NCBI GenBank assembly: GCA_964059195.1
Contig: CAXKWD010000011.1
Location: forward strand, 12,928,451-12,992,450
DNA length: 64,000 nt
Source of the DNA: Ectobius pallidus
Lineage: Eukaryota > Arthropoda > Insecta > Blattodea > Ectobiidae
Direction: 5' to 3'
Shown: positions 31,104-44,309 of the stretch, piece after piece
Layout of the letters: every line of letters begins with the position of its first letter
Position numbering within the stretch: the stretch's first letter is position 1
Position numbers and translations under genes: made by a program
Notes under the pieces: generated by a model
The model's database searches: none
Told to the model about the DNA's origin: nothing
The model's input: only the letters and a program-made list of their open reading frames with translations

Positions 31104-32240
31104 TTATCAACGACGTACAAGTCCGAAAGTTTCAGTGTTCAGTCCTGAATTGATCTTTAAAAAACAAGAGAACGTAGGTGCGCTAAGATGAAAGTAATAG
31201 AAAGAAAACAGTAAATTATGATGACATTTGCGACTGGTTGAAATTCCACATATTCCTTAATTTCATCTTAAGGAGAATTGTGAAATTGAAATCAGCTACC
31301 AGAAATGAAGTGAAGTGAACAGGTACTAAAGACGAGAGGAAGAAATGCTGACCATACATGGATATTCACATAGACAAGAGGATTATTTAGGAACATAAAA
31401 GGTAATGTATTCATGATCGGAGCAGAATGGTTGCATGGATATTGCAGCCCTTGCGGCAATTTTGGTGTCATCGTTATCTCCACAACTTGACTGGGATTAC
31501 TCGATCTGCGTGCAACGCTGGGACGCCCCAAGTGCCTTCTTCGGGCCATGCATCGCATTTCATATCATTCATGTGTCCATCAACTGAGATGTACCAATCA
31601 CGTCGAACAACGATACATTTCCACCAATCACGGTCGTGCTTCCTACAACAGCATAATTCCTAGTTTCTATCATCAAAAGCTTGATCTATTGCAATCATAT
31701 CTACCAGCATCACGAATTTTCAGTTTTTCTTTTAAAGCTTCTGAAAATGACATAATATTTTACTGACAGAACCGACGTTCTGTAAAAATACCACGTGTTG
31801 GAATTTATTCGCTTATAGAAAACTTTCAAAACCTTCAATTACGCATAATATAGTATCGTTTAAGCAGGGATACCAGTTAGTCAGCCGTTTACCCTGTGTT
31901 ACTTCTCTAGTTTTCAGGAGGGGAATTTTCTTATATAATTCCATGCAAAACAATAGATTACAAATTACTAAGATACACTTCCATATGATCCAATATGTGC
32001 TAAGTGTTTTGACTTAAGACGCTTTGGAAAGGAACATGTTCTACAACTGTTAAGTAATTTATGTAGTTTTAGCTGAAAAGTTTGCATTTATGTAAAACTG
32101 AAAGTAAGCAAGGAGTTTTTAAATAATTCTTCACTATACGTCACAATGAAATATATTCATAGCTGAGGCTACATAACAGTGTCAAATAACACATTCTGTA
32201 TAACTATTAATAAATTTCATCTTGTATATGAGGGTAATTT
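31104..32240. other. No gene recognised
   Basis: Several frames of 70-90 codons overlap on both strands at 31292-31766, but none matches a family I know. Otherwise AT-rich. Confidence 0.4.
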
Positions 32241-32674
32241 AGAATGAGAAATTGTAAGGAATTTTTTAGCCTAAGCCCTCAATAAAAGGATTAAACAACT
32301 AATGAAGCGAGATACCATGTAGTATTAAATAAACTAGAATATTATATTAGGAAAATTGGAATGAAATATCAATCAGCGTATCACTATATAGTCAAGAAAT
32401 AATTCAGAGAGTTAGGTTAATAAGTTAATAAGTTAACGTTTAAATGAAATCAAACATTTTTGTATTTAAAATATTATGTGCCATTTGGTTTTTCTAACCT
32501 AACTCTCTTTAATCATTTCTTGACTATATAGTAATACGCTGATTCATATTTCATTCCAATTTTCCTAATATAATATTCTAGTTTATTTAATACAACATGG
32601 TCTCTCGCTTCATTAGTTGTTTAATCTTTTTATTGAGGTTTTAGGCTAAAAAATTCCTTACAATTTCTCATTCT
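32241..32674. mobile_element. Foldback element
   Basis: The left arm (32241-about 32416) starts AGAATGAGAAATTGTAAGGA and is mirrored by the right arm (about 32495-32674), which ends AATTTCTCATTCT. Arms are about 175 bp, with roughly 78 bp between them, high identity and a few small differences. No target duplication could be fixed. Could also be two head-to-head copies of one repeat. Confidence 0.75.
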
Positions 32675-35600
32675 GTATAACTATGCCTAGTCGGTAAATA
32701 TGTAGACTGATTTTTTTTTCGGTCACAGATGAATCTCTTAATGCACGTTTCCGAACACTTAATGCGCCTGTACGAAGATATTCATACTATTAACTTGGCA
32801 CATTTGCAAAAAAATTGTGAGATTCAAATAGAAATAGCACGGAACACGACATTGTTTCGGAAGTTACAAGTTCATTCCTGTATAGATGTATGGGGTATCA
32901 TAACGTTTGTTCACGCACGTGAACGGATAGTAGTAAAAATATCAATGTTATTTATTTAGTTATATTTGTGAAATATTATTCGAGAAGATTTTCTACTAGA
33001 TCGCCTGGTGCGCACGTCATCAAAGATGGCTTTCTGCGTATGTATTCAAAGTAGTAAAAATGACATTTATTTTCTTTATAGTTTTCATTAGCAAGAATTA
33101 AAGAGTTAAATAAATAAGCAGAAAGCTTTTCTTCGATTATTATACACTCTAAAATATTCTCTGAAAGCAAATCTTGCTTATAAACATAAGAAAATAATTT
33201 TTGTTTGAGATTAAAACTCTCAACTGATTAGTGCAGTTCCGGTTCTGGAAGCAGGAAGGAGACGTCCCTGTTCGCCATTTTTTTCAGTCTTCTAAAGTCT
33301 TCCTCGTGATGTGGTGGAGTCTAAATTCCAAGCAAATGGCTTGGTGAAGTATACTTTTTGCCATTATTCAGTTCTACGTAAAGTCTTCCACGTGATGTGA
33401 TGCAGTGTAGCTCCCAAGCAAGTGGCTTGGAGAAGCTTAGTGTTCGCCATGTGCTCGCCAAGTTAAGACCATGCTTAAAAAATTGTCGATCGCAGTGAAT
33501 CTACTAAAATGAAGAAATCTAGTCACATCGACACCTATGTTAGTGATCCTAATGTGCCAGCAATGTGAATTTCTTTGCAAACTGCATCTATGTTACGCAA
33601 AGTGAAGCAATAACTATTGTGTTCATCAAATCAGTTGAACTTCAGACAGAAGTGATTCATATCAGTACCCGTGTTAGTAACTTTCTAACGTACTGGCGAT
33701 TAGCAAATTTTCAGTGTAAACATTAAAGACAATAACGACGAAAATACAGTTATTTAGTATGCTCGTCATGTTATCAAAATGCGTCAGACAGGCAACCAAA
33801 CTTTAACGTGCTCTGACTCAATGAACTTTGTGAAAAGGCATTTAAGTTAAAAAATGCTAACATGTTTCAACTCAACGAACTTTTTTGTGTGTAGGGCACC
33901 AATGACCAATAATTGTTTGATGTGCCTTCAAGAAAATGAACTTTGTACAATTTCAACCTATGGTTTTGAACAGTGCATATTGTCTTCAGTGAGCTTTTCA
34001 ACTATTACTTCAAAACTGTACAACTAGAACATACAAAGCTAGCGGTCAGATTTCAAGAATTGTGTCCACATTAATGTATGCAGCCGTCCATGAATATCCA
34101 GGGTTGCACAACGAGGGAATTACGTGGTATCGCCAGCTAGCAGTGACGTCATCGATTGAAGAAAGAAATGCTCAACATAAAGTGTGAAATTTGTGAATGA
34201 ACCAGCAACTTATTTGGTGAGACCGGGGCCAACCCCCGTATTTATTTTTTCTATTAAGATAGACTTGATTGAAGTACATAGGCTATCTCCATCACACATT
34301 ACCTTTGTCTATACCGGCCTTCTAGAAAGACTTTTACAGGCCTAGAACTTAGTTTTTTTTGTGTGTATGATAAAAGAAATATTGAATTTAGTTATTTTTT
34401 CCAATTACTTAAGAGAAATTAGAAAATTGGAAAATAAATCAGTTCTGACTCTAATCAAATTTCAATTGTACTTAAAATAAAAGTTAATTCACAATATTGA
34501 TAAATAAAACTTTTGTAATCTTTGAGAGTAGCTTTGTATTGTTTCTCTTCTGAGACTAGAACATGTTGTATATTTTGTTTTACATATTTTAAAAGGATAG
34601 AACAATGTTTAATTTTTGCATTTTTAAAGAATAAATTTAATTTTCAATTAAATATTATGAATTTGTATCTAATGTTTTCTACTGATACTGAAGCCCCGAC
34701 TTGGGCGAAAACTACAACAATCATTTCCAGACTTCGTGAGCACTGTTTATCAGTTGCCGCTTTATGAATGTCCAGAGTGCTAACAATTACACATTACTTC
34801 TTGCTACTTTGAACTTTGAATTTTTCATTTTATTTTCAATCGTAGAGATTGATATTTCAATATTCTTAGTAATTCTTTTGGTAGCTGATATACGGCCCAC
34901 GAAATCGATCAACGTTAACCTAGAAATGGAAAACCGCTTCTTTAAGACCTCGCACCGATTGCAAATATTATATGCAACTATGCATCCAACTCGTTGCAAC
35001 TTGCTACATAATTTCAATGCCAATATCTTTGGAACTACTGACCGGAAAAATCTCCTCTATAGTCTTCCTCGTATTCACCCTGGTTGTCGGAATCCAATAC
35101 CACATGCAACCGATCTGTCTATTTGGATTTACATCTGGAGATGCATTTCCGATCTAATATTCCTGTACTAGCATAACAGACTAATTCAGAACAGGCGAAT
35201 CACCCTCGGGAACTTATTCCTGTTACCTTCTATTTACTTTGACGCAGATTTCAGACGGTATTGATTATTCATCATACTGCTTTGCGCAACCCCGGTGTTA
35301 GTTTTTCTTTGTTTGTTTAAAGTAAGCTGGTAAGCTGGTAATGTGAAAAGTTGAAAATATGACAGTACCTGCTATTAGTATTTTCGGATATTTACAGAGA
35401 AGGAAAGCAAGTAGAGGCTTCCTTGTATGAATAAAAGGAGTTCTTGAAGTAATGGTTAGAATTGCTACATATTAGCATCATGTACTTAAAACATTTTTCG
35501 GAAAAATTTAGAGCCTAATATGGTAAAGGCAGATAAACTGATAAAAATAGCCCTTCTTTTGTATACGTGGTATACGCTGGAGTTATTTTGCATTATAAAC

Positions 35601-36800
35601 ATTAAGTTATACAAACATACCCTAACAAAATTATACCAAATTTATGGGAGAATTGGAGCGGGTTATTTATTTATTTATTTAAGAATAATAAATACTAAAG
35701 GTAGAAAACCATATTACAATGATAATGACGAAAACATAATTCAAGAGAATTATTAAAACAAGGAAACATTGATTTAATTATTATTTAAGAAACTAAAAAT
35801 ATATTCTTAGCTGCTTCTGGGTTCCAGCAGTTGCCAGGTTTCTTTTCTAAACGTACTAACCTACATAAGGCCTGTGAGGAAATAAAAAGCATTGAATGAA
35901 AGAAAGAAATAGTAAGTGGAATGTATGGCATCAGGTATTTTGATAAGGGTAGAAATCTCAATTAGATTAATTTATTAATAATGTGTGTTAAAATCATTAA
36001 AATTATCATTAGGTAATATAACGACAGCTCCGGATTTATCATTAAATTCATAAGGAACGAAGTTATTTGGCGAATAATCGCAGAATAATTAGAATTAGAA
36101 CAACAAAAATTATTAAAACACATCGTTATTTGTGTCAATGAGATAGCGTACGGTAAGACAAACAATATATTAGTCATTGGCGAGAATCACTCTTTACTAA
36201 TTCTTTTCATCACATGATGTTCTTATAGAATAAACTCCTTAATACAACTAATAATATCGTGTTAATAATATTGTAATTATTATTAAAACATTATTATAAA
36301 AATATTGTAATTATTATTATTGTAATTATTATTATATTATTGTAATTATTATTATTATTATATTGTAATTATTACTATTAAAAAAGATTTAAAATGCTTT
36401 ACTACTCGTAAATTATAGACTTCATTATTTTTATGTCTGCTTTTACTCATATGTAGTTTATTTACACCCAATCGCTGCGCTGAATGATTATGTGATCGTT
36501 TGTAATTCCACATATTCTTATATTCGACAGGTCAATGATTCATAAGCTAAAGACATCGTAAAATGTTGAACATTTGGCACGGCGATATATTTTATTTGTT
36601 ATAATAAATTAATACAAAATCATTTATAACTTCAACAAAAGTATTTAAAATACCGTCGTAGAATCACGTAATGATAACAGACGTACTTACGGAATTTATT
36701 GGTTTCATATTTAACTTACAGACACAAAATCCTCGTAATCTTTTTAACATCGATCACATTTATTATATATATAAACTTTCGTTTAAATCTTAATTAAAAC
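32675..36800. other. No gene recognised; local repeats
   Basis: 33285-33364 and 33370-33451 are diverged tandem copies of an ~80-bp unit ('aaagtcttcc.cgtgatgtg', 'aagca.atggcttgg'). 36240-36380 is a TTA-type microsatellite. A 135-codon frame at 34764-35171 has no recognisable domain and an overlapping antisense frame. I do not call it a gene. Confidence 0.5.
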
Positions 36801-36809
36801 TAACTTACT

Positions 36810-37300
36810 TACTCGATGGCAATAGACAATTCCTAAGCAAGTTAAAGGAATTTTATCAATTTTATGGAACCCGGAGGTTCATTTCCGCGCTTACCTGAGC
36901 CCGCCATTCAACCCTATTCTGTGCTAACTCCATCCAACCATCCCTCGTAAATTCCACTTCCCTTAAATCTATTCTAATGTTGTCCTCCCACCTACGTTTA
37001 GGTCTCCCAGTCAATATTTTTGTGATATGTCTTTCCTTCCCCATGCGCGCAAAATGTCCAGTCCATTTCATACTCTGTTATTTAATACCCTTACTATATT
37101 CGGTGAAGAGTACAGGTCATAAAGCACGTCGTTATGGAGTTTTATCCAGTCCCCATTTTCATCACTCTTGGGTGCAAATAATTTCTTAAGAACCCTGTTT
37201 TCGAACACTCATATTATGTTCTTCCCGTAATGTAAGAGATGTTTCACATCCACATAATAAAACGGACAGGATAATTGTTTTATAATAACAATCTTGACGA
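36810..37300 (-). pseudogene. LINE 3' end (RTE-like), copy 1
   Basis: The minus-strand frame 36862-37071 reads MKWTGHFARMG ... GRPKRRWEDNIRIDL, the conserved C-terminal tail of insect LINE ORFs often mislabelled as craniofacial development protein. It ends in AEMNLRVP. Further upstream the frame breaks. Closely parallels 44310-44760. Confidence 0.75.
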
Positions 37301-37499
37301 TGGAGGCTTCGGCCATTAGAGAACAAGAGAGATGAGAGAGAGAGCTTAAAAAAAGAGAGGCAGATAGGCTTGGAATGTAACAGAGCTACAGGTAGGCAGA
37401 AGGAGATGTAGAGCAAAACTGAGCGCGATAGACAGAGGGATGCAGAGGGAGACGAGAGGATGAATGATAAAGAGATCCATCGAGAAGTAGAAAGATAGA

Positions 37500-39440
37500 A
37501 AGAGGCGGAAAGATATGGAAAAGGATACAGAGCAAGGCAAAAGAGCGAGTCGACGACAGACAGAAATATCCAGAAAGATTCGATGGGATGACTGTAGAGA
37601 GATCCATGCTGATACAGAGAGGTTGAGGCAGATAGATGACGTAAAGAAAAGACAGGAAAAAGGATACAGAGCCAGGCAAAAGAGCGAGTCGACGACAGAC
37701 AGAAATATCCAGAAAGATTCTAGAGGATGACTGTAGAGAGATCCATGTTGATACAGAGAGGTTGAGGCAGATAGATGACGTAAAGAAAGGACAGGAAAAA
37801 GGATACAGAGCAAGGCAAAAGAGCGAGTCGACGACAGACAGAAATATCCAGAAAGATTCTAGAGGATGACTGTAGAGAGATCCATGTTGATACAGAGAGG
37901 TTGAGGCAGATAGATGACGTAAAGAAAGGACAGGAAAAAGGATACAGAGCAAGGCAAAAGAGCGAGTCGACGACAGACAGAAATATCCAGAAAGATTCGA
38001 GAGGATGACTGTAGAGAGATCCATGTTGATACAGAGAGGTTGAGGCAGATAGATGACGTAAAGAAAGGACAGGAAAAAGGATACAGAGCCAGGCAAAAGA
38101 GCGAGTTGACGACAGACAGAAATATCCAGAAAGATTCTAGAGGATGACTGTAGAGAGATCCCTGTTGATACAGAGAGGTTGAGGCAGATAGATGACGTAA
38201 AGAAAGGACAGGAAAAAGGATACAGAGCAAGGCAAAAGAGCGAGTCGACGACAGACAGAAATATCCAGAAAGATTCTAGAGGATGACTGTAGAGAGATCC
38301 ATGTTGATACAGAGAGGTTGAGGCAGATAGATGACGTAAAGAAAGGACAGGAAAAAGGATACAGAGCAAGGCAAAAGAGCGAGTCGACGACAGACAGAAA
38401 TATCCAGAAAGATTCGAGAGGATGACTGTAGAGAGATCCATGTTGATACAGAGAGGTTGAGGCAGATAGATGACGTAAAGAAAGGACAGGAAAAAGGATA
38501 CAGAGCCAGGCAAAAGAGCGAGTTGACGACAGACAGAAATATCCAGAAAGATTCTAGAGGATGACTGTAGAGAGATCCCTGTTGATACAGAGAGGTTGAG
38601 GCAGATAGATGACGTAAAGAAAGGACAGGAAAAAGGATACAGAGCAAGGCAAAAGAGCGAGTCGACGACAGACAGAAATATCCAGAAAGATTCTAGAGGA
38701 TGACTGTAGAGAGATCCATGTTGATACAGGGAGGTTGAGGCAGATAGATGACGTAAAGAAAGGACAGGAAAAAAGGATACAGAGCAAGGCAAAAGAGCGA
38801 GTCGACGACAGACAGAAATATCCAGAAAGATTCGAGAGGATGACTGTAGAGAGATCCATGTTGATACAGAGAGGTTGAGGCAGATAGATGACGTAAAGAA
38901 AGGACAGGAAAAAGGATACAGAGCAAGGCAAAAGAGCGAGTCGACGACAGACAGAAATATCCAGAAAGATTCTAGAGGATGACTGTAGAGAGATCCATGT
39001 TGATACAGAGAGGTTGAGGCAGATAGATGACGTAAAGAAAGGACAGGAAAAAGGATACAGAGCCAGGCAAAAGAGCGAGTTGACGACAGACAGAAATATC
39101 CAGAAAGATTCTAGAGGATGACTGTAGAGAGATCCCTGTTGATACAGAGAGGTTGAGGCAGATAGATGACGTAAAGAAAGGACAGGAAAAAGGATACAGA
39201 GCAAGGCAAAAGAGCGAGTCGACGACAGACAGAAATATCCAGAAAGATTCTAGAGGATGACTGTAGAGAGATCCATGTTGATACAGGGAGGTTGAGGCAG
39301 ATAGATGACGTAAAGAAAGGACAGGAAAAAAGGATACAGAGCAAGGCAAAAGAGCGAGTCGACGACAGACAGAAATATCCAGAAAGATTCGAGAGGATGA
39401 CTGTAGAGAGATCCATGTCGATACAGAGAGGTTGAGGCAG
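37500..39440. repeat. 139-bp minisatellite, about 14 units, higher-order period 417-418 bp
   Basis: The unit includes 'gagagatccatgttgataca', 'gttgaggcagatagatga' and 'cgacgacagacagaaat'. Variants (ccatg/ccctg, gccagg/gcaagg, gttgac/gtcgac, ttcgag/ttctag) recur every third unit, giving a 3-unit higher-order period. Because 139 leaves remainder 1 on division by 3 and the unit lacks stops in all three minus-strand frames, long frames (up to 468 codons) arise by chance. I do not call them genes. Confidence 0.9.
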
Positions 39441-39559
39441 ATAGATGGCGTGGAGAAAAGACAGAAAGAGATATGGAGCGAGGCAGAGAACGAGAGGACA
39501 TTAGGCAGAAAGACAGAGGGTGGAAGAAAGAGAGAAGAGAATGGAGAAGCAGAGACAGC

Positions 39560-40290
39560 CATGTCGCTAGATCATTTTACAGTACGTACGTCTGTTTTGC
39601 ACCCAAGAATCAAACCTCTTTTTATTTTCAGACTGTTTCCTCACCGCGAGAAGAAACTTCTACGGCACGTGCACTGCGGGGTTGTCTAAACGCCGGTCTG
39701 CAGGCGGAAGTGTTTAATCACTAACATTAATAACCATAGCATTGCTTCCCTTCGGAGGGTGGACTTCAGTTAGGACGTACTGTGCTTGTTAAGGTGAGGT
39801 GAAACCAGCCACCTACATCAGCGTGTTAAAACTACCACCCCCGGGTTTCACAGAACCCTCATGAAACAGGCTTGGTGAACTCGACCCGACTCAAATTTTA
39901 ATTTACATTTTATGACATGACAAAGAGACACACTACGACTCAAACCTGCGATAATCAGAACAGGAAGTCTCCGCACTCCATAAAAAGGGCAGTAATAGTT
40001 TAGAAAGCAGAATATATTCGGTTCTATTTCACTGAGGAAACATATTTTTAGAGGAAAACTTCCCTCATTGATTAGCACCCATCCTGAATTAACTGGGTTA
40101 AACCATAAACAATTTAACGCTAAAAATATCAAATTTATATAATTACATCCTCGATTGTTTCCGTGTATTTGTTTATTATTTTGGCAATACTTCATGTATT
40201 AAATCTCAGAACATACATATAAATACATTCAGTTTCCTTCCACAATGCACTTTAAAATGTTATAGCCTATATTATTATGTTATTAGCTCG
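39560..40290. other. No gene recognised
   Basis: Ordinary sequence after the minisatellite. A minus-strand frame of 115 codons at 39848-40195 shows no recognisable motif. Confidence 0.4.
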
Positions 40291-40299
40291 TTCATTTGG

Positions 40300-40420
40300 T
40301 CGGCTGTGGTGGTCTAGATTAGGTTGCGTGCCCGCCTCTAGATCCGAAGGTCACGTGATCAAACCCGGCCACAGTCGATGGGTTTTTGAAGACCGAGTCC
40401 TGTAGAAAGGATGTTGTAGG
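40300..40420 (+). repeat. tRNA-related SINE head
   Basis: A-box-like 'gtggtctagattaggt' and B-box-like 'ggtcacgtgatcaaacccgg' about 45 bp apart. No intact cloverleaf. Directly followed by a MITE copy. Confidence 0.55.
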
Positions 40421-40429
40421 TCTAAATAA

Positions 40430-40822
40430 ATTGTTTTTGTTCTTGATTGGAGCATTTTCGAAGAAAAGGAAGAAAATTGTTTTTAAAGTAGATCCTACAA
40501 AAATGTTGCATTATAGTAATCTAGTAATTTATTTAAATTTAGGTATATACTCAATGTAAACGCATGAAAATAACAAAATAAGGAAGGAAATGACACGAAA
40601 ATGACAAAATAATGACGTAAAATTGAAATAAATGCCCTAAAAGTATAAAATTGCATAAAATGACAAAAAATAACCTAATAAAAATGCATTTCTATAATCT
40701 GGATACAGTAGGCCTACATGGTTAGCCAAGGCAAGTCTGTTGTTTACTTATCTACAAGTTGGCAATGTCTATGCAGCATCAATAAAAAGATGGCATGTCA
40801 TCAGAATCCGGGCCTTGGTTAT
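40430..40822. mobile_element. hAT-like MITE, incomplete copy
   Basis: Homologous over nearly 400 bp to 50475-50823, including 'gcattatagta', 'tgacacgaaaatgacaaaat' and the end 'atcagaatccgggcc'. The left terminus is missing. A 35-bp segment within it (40717-40750) is repeated exactly at about 40934-40968. Confidence 0.7.
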
Positions 40823-40829
40823 CACAATT

Positions 40830-41476
40830 ATATAAGATATAAATAATTCTACGGAATGGAAGTAACAAATACCAGAGCTTGTCGCACTTTCGTGAAGTAC
40901 GCGCTGGTGCGATTAACCAATGAAACTACAGTACATGGTTAGCCAAGGCAAGTCTGTTGTTTACTTTTGCTCCGTACTCATCTTGGATCAAGTGTAGTCC
41001 CCTATTGGAAATAGCTCCATGGAGATTAGTACAGTACTGTAACACATCGAGGCAGCACGCCAGACAGAGTTCTGAGGTCACGGAAACCAGAGAGATTTAT
41101 ACCTGACGCCGGAACTAGCTCGGACGATTTGAGTGTTGAGATAAGCGGTCATAAACTGCAATTCATAGGGAGAGCTGTGCAAATCGCATTTTTGCATGTT
41201 TCGTGTTCAGCTAACATTGTCTTTGCATTGTTTAAGACGGGGAATCTGGGCTGCTTGTTACCTTCGTCATACAGTATCTAAGCCTCAGGGACGAGTACTT
41301 CCCAATACTCTGTCTTCTGTTGTTGTTTCTGTAACGTCGCTAACAAATACACTACTCATTCCTATATCGTCACAAGTATTCTACAATGCATGAAACAAGA
41401 AAATACAGAGTACAGCCGCATCAATAATTAATGCATTTATATATTGACGTAGCCTATTTTTATTTGACTTAACGGC

Positions 41477-41542
<66 letters not shown>

Positions 41543-42940
41543 TAAACGCTAATACTGAACAGTAGTTTATGTAAATTCTTATTACTATTTATACCTGTAA
41601 GAAACGTACGGTACTGGCCCTATACACGAAGGAAGTATATCCCCACAAATGACCAAATACCACGAAAAATAATTTCTTTAAATTTCCCACGAAATGATAA
41701 GTTTAATCACGTTTGCATGATTTTTTACCCTGCCTTTCTAAATGATACCATTTTTAAATGGATGCTCGGCGGGGATAACGGCAGAAACAAGGCAGGCCTA
41801 TGATATTATAATGCAGAACTTCAAATGTATTTTAATCAAATGTAGATTTTTTAACTCATCCTTTTAATGAACCTTATAAATATCCGAAGTTGCTGAACAC
41901 AACTGAAATAAATTTTGACATTTTATTATAGAATAAATTTGGAAATTTCTCCAAGAAAAGAATTACCGTAACTTATACGTAACAGTTTCCCAGAAAAAAA
42001 GTTAAGTAGAAATGAAACCAGGAAAAAATATATAAATTGATTTTTGTGTGGTATAAATAGAATTAGTAATATCGAAATTTGGTTCTTGGTCAAAATATTG
42101 AGGCATCGGTTGGTTATTGATTGGTGAAAGAAAAGCAGACTGAGCAAGATATAAAATTCTCTAAAATACACTACTTATAGGTTATGTGCCCCCAAATTAG
42201 GTCCTTTTGAATGTCCCGAACTTCACTGCAGGAAACTTAATTCCTGAAGGACCTTTCTAGGTCTATACATTTTGTAAATGATTACTATGAAAGCGAAACA
42301 AATCCTGTGCAGCCTCTTTCCGCAACACTGCCAGTGGATACGGAGATATTACCAAGAATGAAGTAAAATCTCGGTTTAGTCTCCACTAATTGAAGGCCCA
42401 TAATATCCTAATAAAATCTACATAAAAAGTGTATAATTTATGAAGTAGTTGATAATATATTATGTACAAAGCGTATATTCATTCCTAAACTGTTATACCT
42501 GCAATTTTTGTTGCCTTTTTTATCAAGCAGTTTAAAATGGCAATGTTATATAAGTGATTTCTTAATCAAAATACCGTTATTACGAAATATAAAGGACTTT
42601 CAACATAAAGAATTTTAGTACGTGTTAGGGAGTGCGACGCCTTAATTATTATTCTATTGCAAATTAAATTATAAATATGGGTTCATAATTAACTTTATTT
42701 AGAGAAAAAAGTAACAATGATTTCCCCAGTATTTGGAACTTTTAATAGTCCTATTAATGCCATTTGAATGAAACAATTATTAGTACAGTAATCGTCCGTA
42801 TTAATAGAGTTTGTGATTTCAGTTGGTAGGCCTGTTCCACGTGAATTTGGATAGTGAAGATTCTACTGTACATTATGCACTGACGTTATAGTTAGTTAAC
42901 GACAGCTCTGTACTCCTAACCTAGGCTTGTAAGAGTCCCT
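40830..42940. other. No gene seen; AAT microsatellite
   Basis: (AAT)n at about 41479-41541. Short frames at 41196-41393 and 41926-42171 are not recognised. Confidence 0.5.
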
Positions 42941-42954
42941 CATACGCCGCAACT

Positions 42955-43070
42955 TTCTCCACCGGAGTTCTTTTAAATGTCTGTAATAGCATTTATGCAA
43001 ATAGATGGCATAGACCTGATCCGGGATCGAACCTGTGATGATGTGACCGGAGAACCAATGCACTACTACT
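42955..43070 (-). repeat. SINE fragment
   Basis: Decayed copy of the SINE seen at 50030-50265: 'ggagttctttta', then a reverse B-box-like 'gggatcgaacctg'. Confidence 0.55.
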
Positions 43071-43190
43071 ATTTAACCGAATCTATCCTAATGATATATT
43101 GGACAGTACGGAAGCTGAGCATCTTTTTATTCTTTGTGTACTGAGACACTATACTAATGGGTACGAGAAAAAGCTATGGACGAAAGAGGT

Positions 43191-43625
43191 TGGTTGGTTT
43201 TATAATTATTTAAAGGGAGAACTGTGCTGCAACTTAGGCCTATGGCCGTCGCCGGTGTGACTGATTTTGTCCCACAGGTTTCTTTTAAAGATCTCGCACG
43301 AAATCTGTGCCGATGACGACCGTTACTCGCTGGAGAGAAATATGCTATTGTGTTAGAGAGAGAGGTAGCTTGGGCTTTATAAATAGAAATTGAGGTATTG
43401 TTGTGCGAGAGAGATAGGTAGCAGGCCAGTCGACGCTACAGTCTCCACGAAAACATAATGCAATGACGTAGGCAATCGGCACAGATTTCGTGCGGGATCT
43501 ATACATGCCTGTAAAACTACAGACATGGGCCTATTACATTCATGCACACATAAATGCTATCGACCTGGGTAGGGATTGATCCGGCAACTTGGGCAGAGAA
43601 AGCCAGAGTGATACAAGAACAGCTT
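43191..43625 (-). repeat. tRNA-derived SINE interrupted by a MITE
   Basis: SINE parts 43191-43287 and 43504-43625 correspond to the continuous copy at 50030-50265. They join at a TA where MITE 43288-43501 inserted, giving the order of events. Confidence 0.75.
43288..43501. mobile_element. TA-target MITE, copy 2
   Basis: Flanked by TA (43286-43287 and 43502-43503). Ends AAGATCTCGCACGAAATCTG and complement. The uninterrupted SINE provides the empty-site structure, so the ends and the TA duplication are well supported. Confidence 0.85.
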
Positions 43626-43905
43626 GGAAAATGGTATCGAGAATCATGATGAGAATGATAGGAACCAGTTTGATGCTTGATGAGTGCTTACGTAATCGCT
43701 ATGTTTGTTGTTCAACTCGTTTACAGACACTTTAGTCCAACATAATTCATCCCCACACGGAGTGAAGCTTGTATCAACAAACTGAGAGGATAGCACTGCG
43801 CCATATGTGGTCTCACATTAATGCCCTCCTCTAAATACAGAAATTATTTCGCTTACTCTGAGATGTTCAGCGAATGAAACGGAGGATTGGGAGTGGGAGA
43901 GGAGG

Positions 43906-43913
<8 letters not shown>

Positions 43914-43942
<29 letters not shown>
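43914..43942. repeat. (GA)n microsatellite
   Basis: Uninterrupted GA run within a purine-rich stretch. Confidence 0.9.
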
Positions 43943-43944
<2 letters not shown>

Positions 43945-44309
43945 CAGACAAGAAGATGAAAAAAGTATAGTCTGACTGTAAACCGTTATAGACACGTTAT
44001 GAGCCTAAAATTTGTGGAAACGAGAAGTGTGTCAATTTTTCTGCGAAACTTCTGTTTGCATAAAATGAAATAAAATTATATACTTTAATGCAAAGCGAAT
44101 TTTTCCTCCACTTAGGAGCAGCCATATTTTAAATATGCAAATTTCTCAAATTATTATGAATCTAACAGCAAGTGTCGTAGACGTATAAAGAATATTATTT
44201 AACAGCAACAACAGTAGCTTTATTGTCTACTTAACAATACAAATGCAATACATTTCGTAGGTTAATAGCGAATAACTGTTGTATTTACAAATTTGAAGCT
44301 CATATTATT

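Noticed and set aside
30886..31191. A 101-codon tyrosine/isoleucine-rich protein
   Set aside because: It is the translation of two TA microsatellites.
31292..31766. Overlapping 70-90-codon frames on both strands, considered as a transposase remnant
   Set aside because: No catalytic or DNA-binding motif could be identified on either strand.
34764..35171. A 135-codon frame
   Set aside because: No domain, no splice or promoter context, and an equally long antisense frame. Chance cannot be excluded.
37386..38792. A 468-codon minus-strand frame and several overlapping long frames
   Set aside because: They come from a stop-free 139-bp tandem repeat. The frame cycles every three units and has no conserved domain.
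37500..39440. CRISPR-like repeat array
   Set aside because: There are no unique spacers between units, and the sequence is eukaryotic. It is an ordinary minisatellite.
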